64,000 nucleotides of DNA, taken from assembly GCF_036884655.1 (NCBI RefSeq), contig NC_088342.1, positions 14,184,501 through 14,248,500 of the forward strand, given 5' to 3'. Shown here one piece after another: positions 10,397-21,984 of the stretch. This DNA comes from Musa acuminata AAA Group (taxonomy: Eukaryota; Streptophyta; Magnoliopsida; Zingiberales; Musaceae). The notes beneath the pieces are model-generated. The model was not told where the DNA came from. It saw nothing but the letters and a program-made list of their open reading frames with translations, and did no database searches. The translations under genes and the position numbers were made by a program. The number at the start of each line of letters is the position of its first letter. Position 1 is the first letter of the stretch.

Positions 10397-11179
10397 ATGG
10401 AGACCAATAATGTTTCTCACATGATTAGTTTAAATGGAAACAATTGGATGATATGAAAACCAAGAATGAAAGATCTTTTCTATTGCGAAGATTTGTATGG
10501 ACCTTTATAAGGGGATAGTGCAAAACCCACAACTATGACAGATGATGAGTGGAAGAGGTTAGATCGAAAAATAATTGAGTTTATTCAACAGTGGCTTGTT
10601 GATAGTGTCTTTCATCATGTTTCTACTGAAATTTCTGCATATTCTCTTTGGAAAAACTTGGAAAGTCTTTATGAAAGAAAAACAGCTAGTAACAAAACTT
10701 TTTTGAAAAGAAAACTTGTGAACTTAAAATATATAGAGGGTGTTTCTGAGTATTTGAATGAAATGCAAAGCATTACTAACCAGTTATCCTTTATGAAAAT
10801 ATCTCTTGATGATGAGTTGCAAGCATTGTTACTTCTCAGTTCATTACTAGAAAGTTGGGAGACACTAATGGTTTCCCTCAGTAATTTTACGCCAGATAGT
10901 GTTATCACTATGAGTCAAGTAACAAGCAGTTTGTTGAATAAGGAGTTCAAAAGAAAGAGTTCAGCAACATCTCAAAATGATTCACAAGCACTTATCTCAG
11001 AGAACAAAGGAAGGTCAAAGTCTATAAGCAGTTCACGTATGAGTAGGACCAAGTCAAGATCAAGAAAAGATATTGTTTGCTATAACTGTGGTGAGAAAGG
11101 ACATTACAATAACCAATGTAAGCAACCCAAGGAGCAAGAAAAAGGGAAAAGAAGTGGAGTCAATAGAGTCAAAAGATAA
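10397..11179 (+). pseudogene. Copia D gag
   Basis: ATG at 10397 starts a frame MET..NVSHMISLNG that meets a TGA in place of a Trp codon near 10455 and another stop near 10508, then stays open to 11179. The open part shows the copia UBN2-type gag core (SLWKNLESLYERKTAS, LLLSSLLESWETLM) and an intact zinc knuckle CYNCGEKGHYNNQC near 11080-11120 followed by a basic tail. It would encapsidate element RNA if repaired. It is a relic here. Confidence 0.8.
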
Positions 11180-11249
11180 TATCACAACTATAGTGTAAGG
11201 TAGTGATTATTTGATTTTGTCTCCTTCTGATGATATTTTTTCTTATGTG

Positions 11250-12580
11250 TGTTAGGATCTTGAGTGGGTGATTGACACAAGTGCTTCTTATCATGCTACA
11301 CCACGGAGGGAGTTTTTTGCTACATATATGTCTGGAAATTTTGGTGTTGTCAAGATGGGCAACTATGACACAGCAGACATCATAGGCATGGGTGATATCC
11401 ATTTAAAGATCAACCTTGGCTGCAAGTTGATGCTTAAGGATGTGAGGCATGTGGTTGACTTGAGGTTGAATTTAATTTCAGTTAGAAAGCTAGATGATGA
11501 AGATTATGATAGCAGATTTCACAAAGGGCAATGGAAGCTCAATAAGGGTCCTCTTGTTATAGCTAATGGAAAGAAATATTATACTTTATACAGGTTGCAG
11601 GCTAAAGCTTATGGTGAGCAGTTAAATGCTACAGAAAAAGAGTTCAACATGGAGTTGTGGCATAGGTGACTAGGACACATGAGTGAAAAGGGGCTGCAAG
11701 CTCTTTCCAAGATAGAGGTATTACCAGACCTCAGAGGTATACATATTAACCCTTGTATTGATTGTTTGGCAGGTAAACAACATAGAGTTTTATTTGCTAG
11801 TCCTGCTTTATCTAGAAAAATGTATGTCTTAGACCGTGTTTATATAGATGTATGTGATCCTTCGAGGACAAAAACTCCAGGTGGATCTGTTGATGTTCTT
11901 GGTATAAGTGATGCACTTTATTTTGTTACTTTTATAGATGATTTTTTCAGGAAAGTTTGGGCCTACACTTTAAAGACCAAAGATCGGGTTATTAATGTCT
12001 TCAAAGAGTTTCATGCTAGGGTTGAAAGGGAGACAGAAAGGTAATTGAAATACATAAAATCAGATAATGGTGGTGAGATGATAGGATTATTTAATGATTA
12101 TTGCAGGTCACATAGGATCCAACATGAGATGATAGTTCCTAGTACACCTCAACATAATACTATTGCAGAGAGGATGAACTGCACCATCATGGAAAAGATC
12201 AGATGTATGCTTTCATAGGCCAAGCTACCCAAAAGGTTTTTGGATGAGGCTTTGAGGACTATAGTTGATGTGATCAACTTATCACCATGTATAATCCTAG
12301 ATAGTGATGTTGCAGTGTATGGTCAGGGAAAGATGTTTCCTATAAGCATTTGAGAGTGTTTGGTTGTCGTACATTTGCACATATTCCAAACAATGAGGGG
12401 TCCAAGCTAGATAGTAAATCTAAAGAATATATTTTTCTTGGCTACTCACATGATTATTTTGGTTACAAGCTTTGAGATCTAGAAAAGCATAAGGTGTTTA
12501 GAAGCAGAGACATAGTCTTCTTTGAGGATCAAACTTTTGAAGATTTGAAGAAGAAGGCACCAACCAATACTTCTATAGAA
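11250..12580 (+). pseudogene. Copia D protease-integrase
   Basis: The protease segment reads WVIDTSASYHATP near 11264-11300, where the family has D-S/T-G-A: the Gly is replaced by Ser, so the active site is lost. GAG-pre-integrase follows (ELWHR, LGHMSEKGLQAL), then HINPCIDCLAGKQHRV, the first integrase Asp block VYIDVCDP, FVTFIDDFFRKVWAY, and the later SDNGGEM and TPQHNTIAERMN motifs across stop codons and frame changes. It is recognisable but cannot encode a continuous product. Confidence 0.8.
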
Positions 12581-12637
12581 TGATTAGTAGATTGTGACAT
12601 AATTACTCCTCCAGTATATCAAGGTGATGGGGGAGAT

Positions 12638-14360
12638 ATGCAGGAAGATAGTGTAGAGCCTAATGTTGATTTACTTGCAGGACATGTTGAGCAAGAAGAA
12701 GTTGGAGAGCAACTTCCCGCAGAACCTCAGTTGAGAAGATCTTCTAGACAACGTCAACCTTCCAGAAGGTACTCTACAGATGAGTATGTGATGCTTACTA
12801 ATGCAGGTGAACCAGAGAGTTACCATGAAGCAATTGAAAGTGAGCAGAAAGAGAAGTGATTAGTTGCTATGTAGGAAGAGATGAATGCTCTTCAGAAGAA
12901 CTATACTTATGATTTGGTGCTACTACCAAATAGAATGAAGGCTTTGAAGAACAAGTGAGTTTTCAGGTTGAAGACTCAAGAATATTATTCTCAACCAAAG
13001 TACAAAACTAGATTGGTTATAAAAGGCTTTGGTCAAAAGAAAAGTATTGACTTTGAAGAGATTTTTTCTCTTGTTGTTAAAATGTCTTCTATTCGTGTTG
13101 CTCTTGGTATTACTGCTAGACAGAACTTGGAAGTTGAGCAATTAAATATGAAGACAGCTTTCCTTTATGGGGATTTGGAGGAGGAAATTGATATGGAGCA
13201 ACTAGAAGGCTTCAAAGTCAAAGGTAAATAGAACTTTGTTTGCAAATTGAAGAAGAGCTTGTATGGGCTAAAGTAAGCTCCAAGATAGTGGTACAGAAAG
13301 TTTGATTCATTTGTGACAGAAAATAAATACAAAAGAATGGCTTCAGATCATTGTGTGTGCATCAAATGGTTTGATGAGGATTTTATTATTCTCTTATTTT
13401 ATGTTGATGATATACTTATTCTTGGGAAAGATATGTCTAAAATTGACAGATTGGAGAAGGAGCTAAGTGAGTCTTTTGCAACGAAAGACATGGGGTCAGC
13501 AAAGCAAATACTAGGTATGCAGATTTCTCGTGATAGGAAAAATAATAAGATTTGGTTGTCACAGGAGAAATACATCGAGAAGGTATTGGAAAGATTCAGT
13601 ACAAGCAATGCAAAACCAGTTGGTTCTCCTTTTGCAGGTTACTTCAAGTTGTACTCAGAATAGAGTCTGTCAAGTGATGAGGAGAAGGAGAAAATGCAAA
13701 AGGTTCCTTATGCTTCAGTAGTTTGAAGTTTAATATATGCAATGGTATGTACGATGCCAGACATCGCATATGCAGTTAGTGTTACTAGCAGGTTTCTTGA
13801 AAATCCAAGCAAAGAGCACTGGGCAGCAATGAAGTAGATTTTTAGATATCTCAGAGAGAGTTCTAAGGTTTGCTTAAGCTTTGGAGGTGGACCACATGTG
13901 TTGACATGTTACACAGATGCATATATGGCAAGAGATATAGATACAAGGAAGTCTACTTCAAGTTATGTACTTACTTTTATAAGGGGAGCTATGTTATGGT
14001 AATCCAGGTTGTAAAGGTGTATTGCTCTCTCCACCACAGAAGCGGAATATATTACTGCTATAGAGGTATGTAAAGAAATGTTATGGATGAAAGAATTCTT
14101 ACAAGAATTAGGGCTGAAATAGGAAAATTATGTGGTGCATTGTGACAGCCAGAGTGCCATCTATTTGTGTAAAAATCCAATGTTTCATTCCAAGTCAAAG
14201 CATATAGATGTCAGATACCGTTGGATTTAAAATATATTTGAAGAAAAGCAGTTGCAGCTTCAGAAAATTCACACAGATGACAACGGAGCAGATATGTTGA
14301 TAAAGATTTTACCAAAAGAAAGACAAGAGATATGCCGACAGCTGGTCGACATGGCTTCAC
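12638..14360 (+). pseudogene. Copia D reverse transcriptase-RNase H
   Basis: It begins with a linker (RRSSRQRQPSRRY), then RT motifs TRLVIKGFGQKKSIDFEEIFSLV split below 20 residues by divergence, MKTAFLYGDLEEEI, the catalytic FYVDDILILGKD near 13398-13430, WLSQEKYIEKVLERF, and RNase H traces [10 protein letters not shown] near 14028-14060 and HSKSKHIDVRY near 14190-14220. The ORF is broken at multiple sites (for example TAG after VKGK at 13229). The same lineage is seen in the minus-strand copia I at 21300-24000. Confidence 0.8.
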
Positions 14361-14407
14361 ATTGAGGAGTCATGGGATAGCCTCACTTATGGGCTAAAGC
14401 GGGAGGT

Positions 14408-15011
14408 TGTTGGGTTGATAGCCCATATTCAGCCCATGTGGGCTTTATCAGCCTACAACCCACACCCCCTCTTAACCTAACCCTAGATCAATATAAGGGG
14501 GGTGTGGTGGTTGCGTTTTGGCAAGAAGGTGGCTGCATTTTTTGGCATAAAAGGGCAGCAACGTGGAGACCTTCGTAGCAGCAAAGAGGAGAAGAAAAAG
14601 GTAGAAAAATAAGAGAAAGAAAGGGAAAAAAACAAGGACAACACAAAGAAACTGTTCTCAATCATCTAGCAGTGTTCTCATCTCTGGTTAGATCAAATCT
14701 ACAGTAGACTCTTGCTGTAATTACTTGGGGAGGTTTTAGATATCGTGGACAGTGACGTGATCCTTGTATCCTAGTTATTCTCTTGTGATTGTTACTAGGG
14801 TTTAGGGCAAGAGATTGAGATTTGTATATTCATTATTCTCATAGTGGATTATCTCTAGTTTGCCCCATGGTTTTTACCCTTCACATTGGAGGGGTTTTCC
14901 ACGTATATCTTGGTGTTCTATTTGATTATGATTTTATTTAATTTCGCTGCATATCATGGCCTACTAGTATTTGTTCATATACAAAGGTTATTTCGCTTTA
15001 TATCCCTATCA
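14408..15011 (+). repeat. Copia D 3' LTR
   Basis: Starts TGTTGGGTTGATAGCCC immediately after the purine-rich AAAGCGGGAGGT and ends TATATCCCTATCA. It pairs with 9743-10348. Confidence 0.85.
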
Positions 15012-15921
15012 TTGATGTCCTTATTACTCCGATGTGACACTGATCCGTATACACAGAGTCATCCGAGGTGGAAAGCATATCCTCTCATGATGAAAATATC
15101 ATACTCTTAAGGTGGACATACTATGCTCTGAGAGTGTTAGCTACACAAAGACCGAAGTTGGGAGAGGCTTCTCGAGCCGGTCTCTCCGATACTCAAATTT
15201 GTCCCGATGTCAACTTTTATGGGTGTATGTTCTCGATTTCAGTATTTCCTACCTAGAGTTAATGGTGTATTTTTATACTTGACCTTGAAAAGATAAAATA
15301 TTCCCATGAAAATTTTATAGGAGAGGCGATTTGTATCCGCCCCGAGCTATCCCTTAGAGTTTTTCTCCCATAGACCTTATGTGACATTTGCATGGCAGGC
15401 AATGGCTGATTGATCCCTTTTACTACTTGATGAAGGGATCAAAATCATTGGATCCTTCTCTTAAATGGATTAGGTAGTATTAAAGCATCCTTTCCTATGA
15501 AAGGAGATGATGTCATGATGGCAGCAAGTAGCCTAACGGCATCAGCGAACCTAGCCCTTGTAAAAGATGGAGAATGTGTTGAGTTAGTTCCAATCTCAAT
15601 CTAACCTAACAACAAAAGAAGATGGAGATAAGAGTATTGTACCTAAGGAGAATGAACCATCTTCATCAAACATACAAATCAGTTCACCAAAGATGCATCG
15701 ACACTACAAATCGGTTCACCAAAGATGCATCGACGCTGATGATGATGTTGCAGAACCGGTGGCAAAATTAAGATTTAAACATTTTCGTGTTGAGGCCAAG
15801 ATTGACATCCCCTCAAATGATGGATCTATCATATAGAGATGTTAGATGTGTGACTCAAAAAACTTGACACATATTTTATCTTATGCGGGTGTAGTAGCAA
15901 AGACAAAGTCACACTTACCTA
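15012..15921. other. AT-rich stretch without a recognisable gene; possible gag-like trace
   Basis: No intact ORF is present. Near 15650-15715 a ~35-bp segment containing CACCAAAGATGCATCGAC occurs twice in tandem. At 15770-15830 the plus strand can be read as a KIDIP..DG peptide, reminiscent of gypsy gag N-termini, but it stops quickly. I do not assign it. Confidence 0.3.
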
Positions 15922-16091
15922 CAAGGTATATAGTTTCGAATAATACTAGACAATATGTACCAGTCCGATAGTAAATCAATACGCGGATCGCTCGCTACCA
16001 AACGATATTTTTTTATTTATAATATATGTGTGTGTGTGTTTGTTTGTATGTGTGTGACGTCGCTCGCTCCTCTTAATTTTTTTATAAATAA

Positions 16092-16177
<86 letters not shown>

Positions 16178-16235
16178 CAAGAAGATCGAAACTTCGATAT
16201 AATACTATATGACTAAAGTTGATTAATCATGCTCT
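15922..16235. mobile_element. Decayed hAT-MITE-like segment around a TA microsatellite
   Basis: The left end CAAGGTATATAGTTTCG followed by AATAATAC matches the left end of hAT derivative G (49463 onward), and the segment GTACCAGTCCGATAG..ATACGCGGATCGCTCGCTACC follows the same subterminal plan. The right side near 16185-16215 (CGAAACTTCGATAT) resembles the right subterminal region of that family. No target duplication could be found, so the limits are approximate. Confidence 0.4.
16096..16175. repeat. (TA)n microsatellite
   Basis: About 40 uninterrupted TA units, preceded by an AAAT-rich run and by a TG-rich stretch near 16027-16055. Confidence 0.95.
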
Positions 16236-18169
16236 AAAATAGTAGAATGCTTATATATAATACTACGATGATGAAGAGGTGACATGGGGCAACTCAAAGA
16301 TGAACGGAAAAGATGACAACTTGCATTAAGGATTAGACTAGCTAGTTTTAGTGTAAAACTACACCATCATGTTTCGATGACAAGTAGTGGCACATGAAAT
16401 TTTCCTTAACTACTCAATAATTATGACATTTACATAAATTTTAATTGATTTTGTTTTGATCAAGAAAAAATATATATAATATGATTAATCAAAAATTGAG
16501 TGTAATAAGAATTACGAGTAAAGTGACTGATGATAGATAAGTAGCCAATTATAAACGAAAATTATAATGAAAAGAAGGAATGATAAACTGATTTATATTG
16601 ATTTAATCTTCTTGACCCACATCCACTTTCGATTTTTTTTATTTTTGAGGCTATTGGCTTTCACTAGTGATCTTTCTTGCAATGGATGAAAATTAATTAT
16701 CTTTATTATAATATTTTTTTTTTTTAAGCTTAGGAGAGAACATTCACACCTACATCCAACCACTTAGGATCACAACTAAACTCAAGATGAAGAAAAAAAT
16801 TCAAACAATGCTGAAAGAGAGATGTATAATATTTTATAAACTTAGAAATGGATGCTCCATTAGTCAAGCCTAAGCGATGTATTTATAGCCCATAAAATAC
16901 TTAAAAAATAGAGCTAAAAATTAAAATTCATAACATTTTGGGATACGGGTGATACTACCATTGTAATATTTAAAATAGAGTCATAAATTTGGACTTCAAT
17001 GGTCCTACTACCACTATAGGTGGTACCATTGCTACCTTAGGTGGTACCATAGTCCAAAGACTAACAAAGTACAAACAATACTTATCAATTGACCTAGGTA
17101 GTATTGTTGCTTGGGCCTAGTGTTATTGTTGCCCCCAAGCAATTTATGCCACGTGTCTAGCTTTCCAATGAGTCCAAACCCAAGCCCAAAAGTTGCTATA
17201 CACTTGGGCTCTAATTTAGCCCAATATCAACTTAAATTAGCCCAAAAATCATCATGACCAAGCCTTAACTCATCAACCACTCATTCGTTACATCTTCAAA
17301 GCTTTTGGTACATTGTCCACACTTTTAGTTCGATATTTCAATATTTGTTTGAAGCTTCGACACATCATCCTATGCTATAGTATCATCCAATTTTTTGACA
17401 TATCAATTTTACTATAACATTTAATCTTTCGATGTGATATATGATCCTTTCAGTACGATATCTAAGCCTCTAACATGAAGTTCATTCTCTAACACATGGA
17501 CCAATTCTTTAGCTCAATATCTAATTTTTGACATAATGTCTAACTATCAAGTTCAACATTTGGACCTTTAATTATCTGAGTTTATGATTAAAATATTTTA
17601 TTTATCACTTATGTCAACAATATAGTAGTTTATCAAATTCATCAATTGATTTTATTATAAATATTTGAGATTGAATAATATTTTCTTCTTGATGATGATA
17701 ATCAATTGATGATGATATTTTAACAAGACTCCCATTATCTATATTTCTTTTAAATAAAAGTTATGATAAACTTAAACTCCAAATAAAAAGAGTATATATC
17801 TTTTTAAATGCTTCCGTTCAATTCAAGTGGATGAAATTTGATCTCGTCGATATTAAGGTTTAATCATTTCAAGTCTAAATATCAAGGTACAATCAAGCCT
17901 AAATAATATTCAACCACTATCAATGTATAAGATCAATCAAAAGATAAATACAAGTTAACCATTTGCATAAAATAAATCAAACATAAATTGTATAACCACT
18001 AAAATTTATATGTCACAAGCAAAGCATGAGTTACTTCGAAAGAATATATACATAAGACTAACTTAAGCTACTCGAGTGGTTGTAGTTCAAAATACCTAAA
18101 CAAAGTATGAAAAACCAAAGTATGATTACTGATATTTTGTATCAATAAAGTCCAATAATATGTCATGAT
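16236..18169. other. AT-rich non-coding sequence, partly LTR-like
   Basis: No gene seen. 16970-17200 contains GGTGGTACC motifs and 17280-17560 a string of short CGATATCTAA / CGATGTGATAT phrases. These resemble decayed Sirevirus-type LTR sequence such as that in element F, but I cannot place ends. Confidence 0.3.
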
Positions 18170-18900
18170 TACTGATATAATCACTAGCTAAATGATTCTC
18201 AATGTTAATATATTTGGTTTGAGAATGTTAAATAAATTTTTTTATCAAGTATATTGTATTGATGTTATCATACTTTATAAGAATATTTTTCAAGTAGAAT
18301 CCATAATTTACTAAAGTGTGTTTCATCTATATTATCCATGCACAACGTGCATCTACCATAATATATAACTTCAGTTGTATAAAGTGTCACGGAATTTTAC
18401 TTTTTGGATAACCACAAAATTATACATCTCCCAAAATCTTCATCAACTTAAGTATTCAAATCAATGTCAGAATTGGAGTAGTATAGTCCTAGATAAAGTG
18501 TTTCTTTTAAATATTTTTAAAATAATTTCAGTCTTAAGGTGAGACTATTTGAAATCTGATTAGAAAATAGTACAAAGACATATACTAAACATAATATTAG
18601 GTATGATAGTAGTAAAATATAATAAATTTCCTATTATGCCTTCATAGGTCTTATGATAAAAAAATCATCATTTTTATCAATGTCTAATTTTGTGGATATA
18701 CTTATTAGTGTATTGGTGACATTAGAGTTTTTAATGTTAAATCTCTTAAGTAGGTCTTGAGTGTGCTTAGTCTGATAAATAAAAATTTTATCATTAGATT
18801 ATTTGAACTATAATCCTAAGAAAAATATTAATTTATCAATTAAATTTATTTTAAATTCTTGACTCATATACTTGATAAATAATTTATATAAAACTTTCAT
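18170..18900 (-). pseudogene. Heavily decayed copia RT-RNase H remnant
   Basis: On the minus strand, broken peptides follow the order of a copia pol C-terminus: a segment like LKxLFxKYMSQEFKIN near 18840-18900, then DIDLNT-VDEDF near 18430-18475, and VTLYTTEVIYYG near 18365-18405, which mirrors the family motif VxLSTTEAEYxA. Stops are frequent. The assignment rests on the order of motifs and not on any one match. Confidence 0.45.
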
Positions 18901-18904
18901 TAGT

Positions 18905-19270
18905 GGAACCAAAAGTGAAGATTAGAGAGTTGAGCAATCTTGTAGAAGATGGCGGAGTCCTATTGCCAGATGAATTTATCTCGAGGGTTCAGCCTCCATC
19001 AAATGAAACCATATTTTCCTCACTGATATTGAAGATAGTGACAAAATTGATGATCCATCCAAATCTCAACTAAGGGAAAAGATAGAAGCTAAGGCTCTAC
19101 GGAGGCTGAAGCTAAGGGAAAAAATTGATGTTGAACCTAAGAAGTTTGAATGCTTTGAATCATTTGAAAGTACGAGGTGGATGAATGAGAGTGATCCACT
19201 ATTTATAAGGGCTGAGAACGATTTTTGGGTTGCTCGAGAAATCATTTGGTTGCCTATCGGTTTGAGTGGA
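18905..19270 (+). other. Coding-like fragment of unknown origin
   Basis: The plus strand shows a stretch of charged, coding-looking sequence across one or two frame changes (LREKIEAKALRRLKLREK, ESTRWMNESDPLFI, AENDFWVAREI), ending at a stop near 19272. It contains an internal near-repeat of the AAGCTAAGGGAAAA type (about 19070 and 19110). I do not recognise the family. It could be a gag remnant or a gene fragment. Confidence 0.3.
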
Positions 19271-20642
19271 TAATGATGTGGTAGCATGCAAATAGCAAAT
19301 CAACACAACATTACAATCTTTCAAGATCGTTCGACAATTTAGCAAATCGAGGCCACATGTGAAAGGTGTCAGGCTATTATTACAGGATGTTAGGAATAAG
19401 ATTTGAGCTGATATGATGTAAGTGCTGAAATAATACACCTCCAAGCTGAAGAAGAGGCAATAATGACACCTCGCACAGTGCCGATGAAATTCATCAATCG
19501 AATCAGCAGGTGGCCCATCCACTTTTCCATCAAATTGATGTCCTAAGTGGCTTGTTGACCTAAGACATTTTGATAGTTTAAATCTAATAATAGGATTGAG
19601 GTAGCTTAAAGCATCCTTTTTGACTCAAAATATTTTTTTTTTATGACAACATATTTAAAATTATTTAAAATTGTCTGAAGTACTTGAAGTATAATTTATT
19701 TTAATGATAATACTAATAAGTCAACTTAATTCAGTCCCTTGATGATTGGATAATTAAGTAATCTTTTTTTTATATCATAGCCAAAAAAAGATTTTACCCA
19801 ACTCTATTACACTCATCAAGATATGATAGGGGACTCATAACAAAATATGATTGATGCCTACTTGCCACTTAGCTAACACGCTAGCATTACGTGGCGAACA
19901 CTTACGGTAACACTTCCGATAAGTGAGCAATGATTAAGATTAACTTATAAGGATTTGATGAGATAATTCTAATAAGTATTTTGGTCTGATGTCGACAACT
20001 TGACATCACATATCTAATATCTTGACATTATGTGGCTGACATAGGCCCATCTTCCAAACGTTACAAATCACATCCATGGCTACTATCTCTTGGACATTAC
20101 CAACCATGTCCATTGCTGCCATCCCTTACATACATCAATGTGAATATTTAAGCATAATAGATGCAATTTGATAAGGCTCAACATCTAGAGGAACTAAAGA
20201 TATTTGACATCTTCCCAACACTAGCCAGAGATAAATATAGAATAGGACCTCAATTTGCTCTAAATCACCTTTCTAATTAGACAACCAAAATCTACATTAG
20301 CAAAGTTAAACTAAGGGCTTGAAGGACATATATGTTTGGTTAATAGTTGAAACTCATCAAATTAACAAGTCAATTACTCATCAAATCTTGGTCATAAAAT
20401 ATGTTTGGTAGATAGCTAGAGTTCTTATTAAATTATACATTAGTAAAATCTTGGTCATAAAATATTCTATAATCGATGAAAATAGGTTCAAAGTTAAAGA
20501 GTGTTGGGTTGGAGTTTTGTTTTGAAAAAAATATTTTAGTTTCTCCCTGTCTAATTTTCTGACCATCCTACTATATATTTATTTATTTATTTATTTATTT
20601 TTTTGCAAAAGAAAATTCATTAAGATCTTATTACTCTATCAA
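19271..20642. other. AT-rich stretch with no recognisable gene
   Basis: No ORF of note, no RNA gene and no element ends that I can support. A TTTA-type simple repeat lies at about 20575-20600. Confidence 0.3.
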
Positions 20643-21125
20643 AAGACCTGAAGAGGTCGTCATTTTAAAGAGTTACAGAGGTCCTCGGAGAAGGAATCTT
20701 CCCAAACAGTTGTAAGTTTATCCATCCTGAAATTTTTGGCAACCCAATTGGCTGCCTGATTACATTCACCAATTACAATATTATAAAACAACCAAGCTGT
20801 AACAATAAGTGCTTGATATCTGAAATAAGATGCTTCACAGCCAATGAGGTTGCTTATCTGAATTGAGGAAGTCAACTAGGATTGAAGAGTCTGTTTCAAT
20901 TTGCAGCTTAGTGATGCCTTCCTTTGTTGAGAGCATACAGCAAACCAGCCTCCACTGTCATTGCTTCACACTAAAAAGGTATCTTATTTGGTAAATACTT
21001 CAGTCCAACAACATTGTTGCTTCCCGTATAATCCTGTAGCACGAACCCAGCTCCCCCTTGCAAAGAAGAAGAACCATCCATGTTCAGCTTATACCAACCC
21101 ACAGTTGGTTTCTGTCATTTTAGCT
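20643..21125 (-). pseudogene. LINE-type RNase H domain remnant
   Basis: Reading the minus strand from 21125: GWYKLNMDGSS (the first catalytic Asp of RNase H), then GGAGFVLQDYTG, GLKYLPNKIPF, a CEAMTVEAGLLYAL block (catalytic Glu), and downstream in shifted frames HLISDIKHL and NQAANWVAKNF, the usual NxxADxLA box of the RVT_3 family. This is the C-terminal RNase H found in plant LINE elements and related stand-alone genes. Stops and frameshifts break it, and no RT or endonuclease is adjacent. Confidence 0.65.
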
Positions 21126-21299
21126 TAATGGTATTACAAGGTATCAAGGATTCAATCTTTCTGATAATTGAATCATGCATCCAAGTGACTCTCAAGGTAT
21201 GAATTGGTGTAGAGGTAAGAACAGATTTAATTAAGACAAGTCTACTCGCCTAGGAAAGATAGTTAGAATTAATCTTTTTAATAAAATCATCATGTTTTG

Positions 21300-21952
21300 G
21301 GAAAAATATGTTAAAGCGGAATAATTCTTTTCCCTCTTTATCTATTCTTCAACATAATATCAACTTGATATCAAAAGCATATATGAACCAGAAACATAAA
21401 CAGTATAACAGTGAATCAATCATAAAATGAGACACTGAATTTTAATGTGGAAAATCCAATTCGAGAAAAATCATGAGACCATAGTCCACCTCAAACTTTC
21501 ACTATCAATACTAATGATAAGATGTTTACAATAAGTCTTCTCTAAAATAACAAGAGGATCATAATAACATCAAGACTACAGATCTTGACTATATCATCGA
21601 ATGGATCTTATAAAAAAAAAAGTTTAGGTCTCACAAAGTGGGTATAGCAGAAAAATACCTCAAAGAGAATAAACTTCAAATCAGCACCGTTAGGATGGTA
21701 GAGCTTACTACAAGAATTCTCCACATATAATTTGGGCTAAAATTGATAATGTTTGACTACCGATCGTCAAAAAACTCAAAATCCTATTTCTCTCTCTGTC
21801 TATCGCCACCGTTCGCTGCACGCACCAAAACCCTTCACTATTTCTCACTACACGCACTGTGCACGTCTCTTCCCCTTTTTCTTTTCATCGTTGATTTGGG
21901 CTTAAAAAGTTCAATTGTCTAGTCCAAGCCCACATATGGGTTGGACCCAACA
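21300..21952 (-). repeat. Copia I 3' LTR (minus strand)
   Basis: On the minus strand it starts TGTTGGGTCCAACCC after the purine tract AGAAGGGGAGAAT. Its far end contains GAATTATTCCGCTTTAAC, which matches the end of the copia D LTR (GATTATTCCGCTTTATAT). The exact lower limit is uncertain. Confidence 0.6.
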
Positions 21953-21984
21953 ATTCTCCCCTTCTAGCTCATATGATGGGTTGT

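Larger units (their letters stand above)
9743..15011 (+). mobile_element. Copia D: Tork/Tnt1-type LTR retrotransposon, both LTRs present, inactive
   Basis: The element has a 5' LTR at 9743-10348, a primer-binding site at 10351-10362, gag, protease, integrase, RT and RNase H in copia order, then a polypurine tract (AAAGCGGGAGG) and a 3' LTR at 14408-15011. The pol reading frame carries many stop codons and shifts. The LTRs differ at numerous positions and the first bases of the 5' LTR have decayed (CATTGGG in place of TGTTGGG), so the insertion is not recent. I could not see a clean 5-bp target duplication. Confidence 0.85.

Noticed and set aside
21380..21400. TTGATATCAAAAGC as a possible primer-binding site of another element
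   Set aside because: It lies inside the copia I LTR, whose end matches that of copia D further left. No gag follows on the plus strand.
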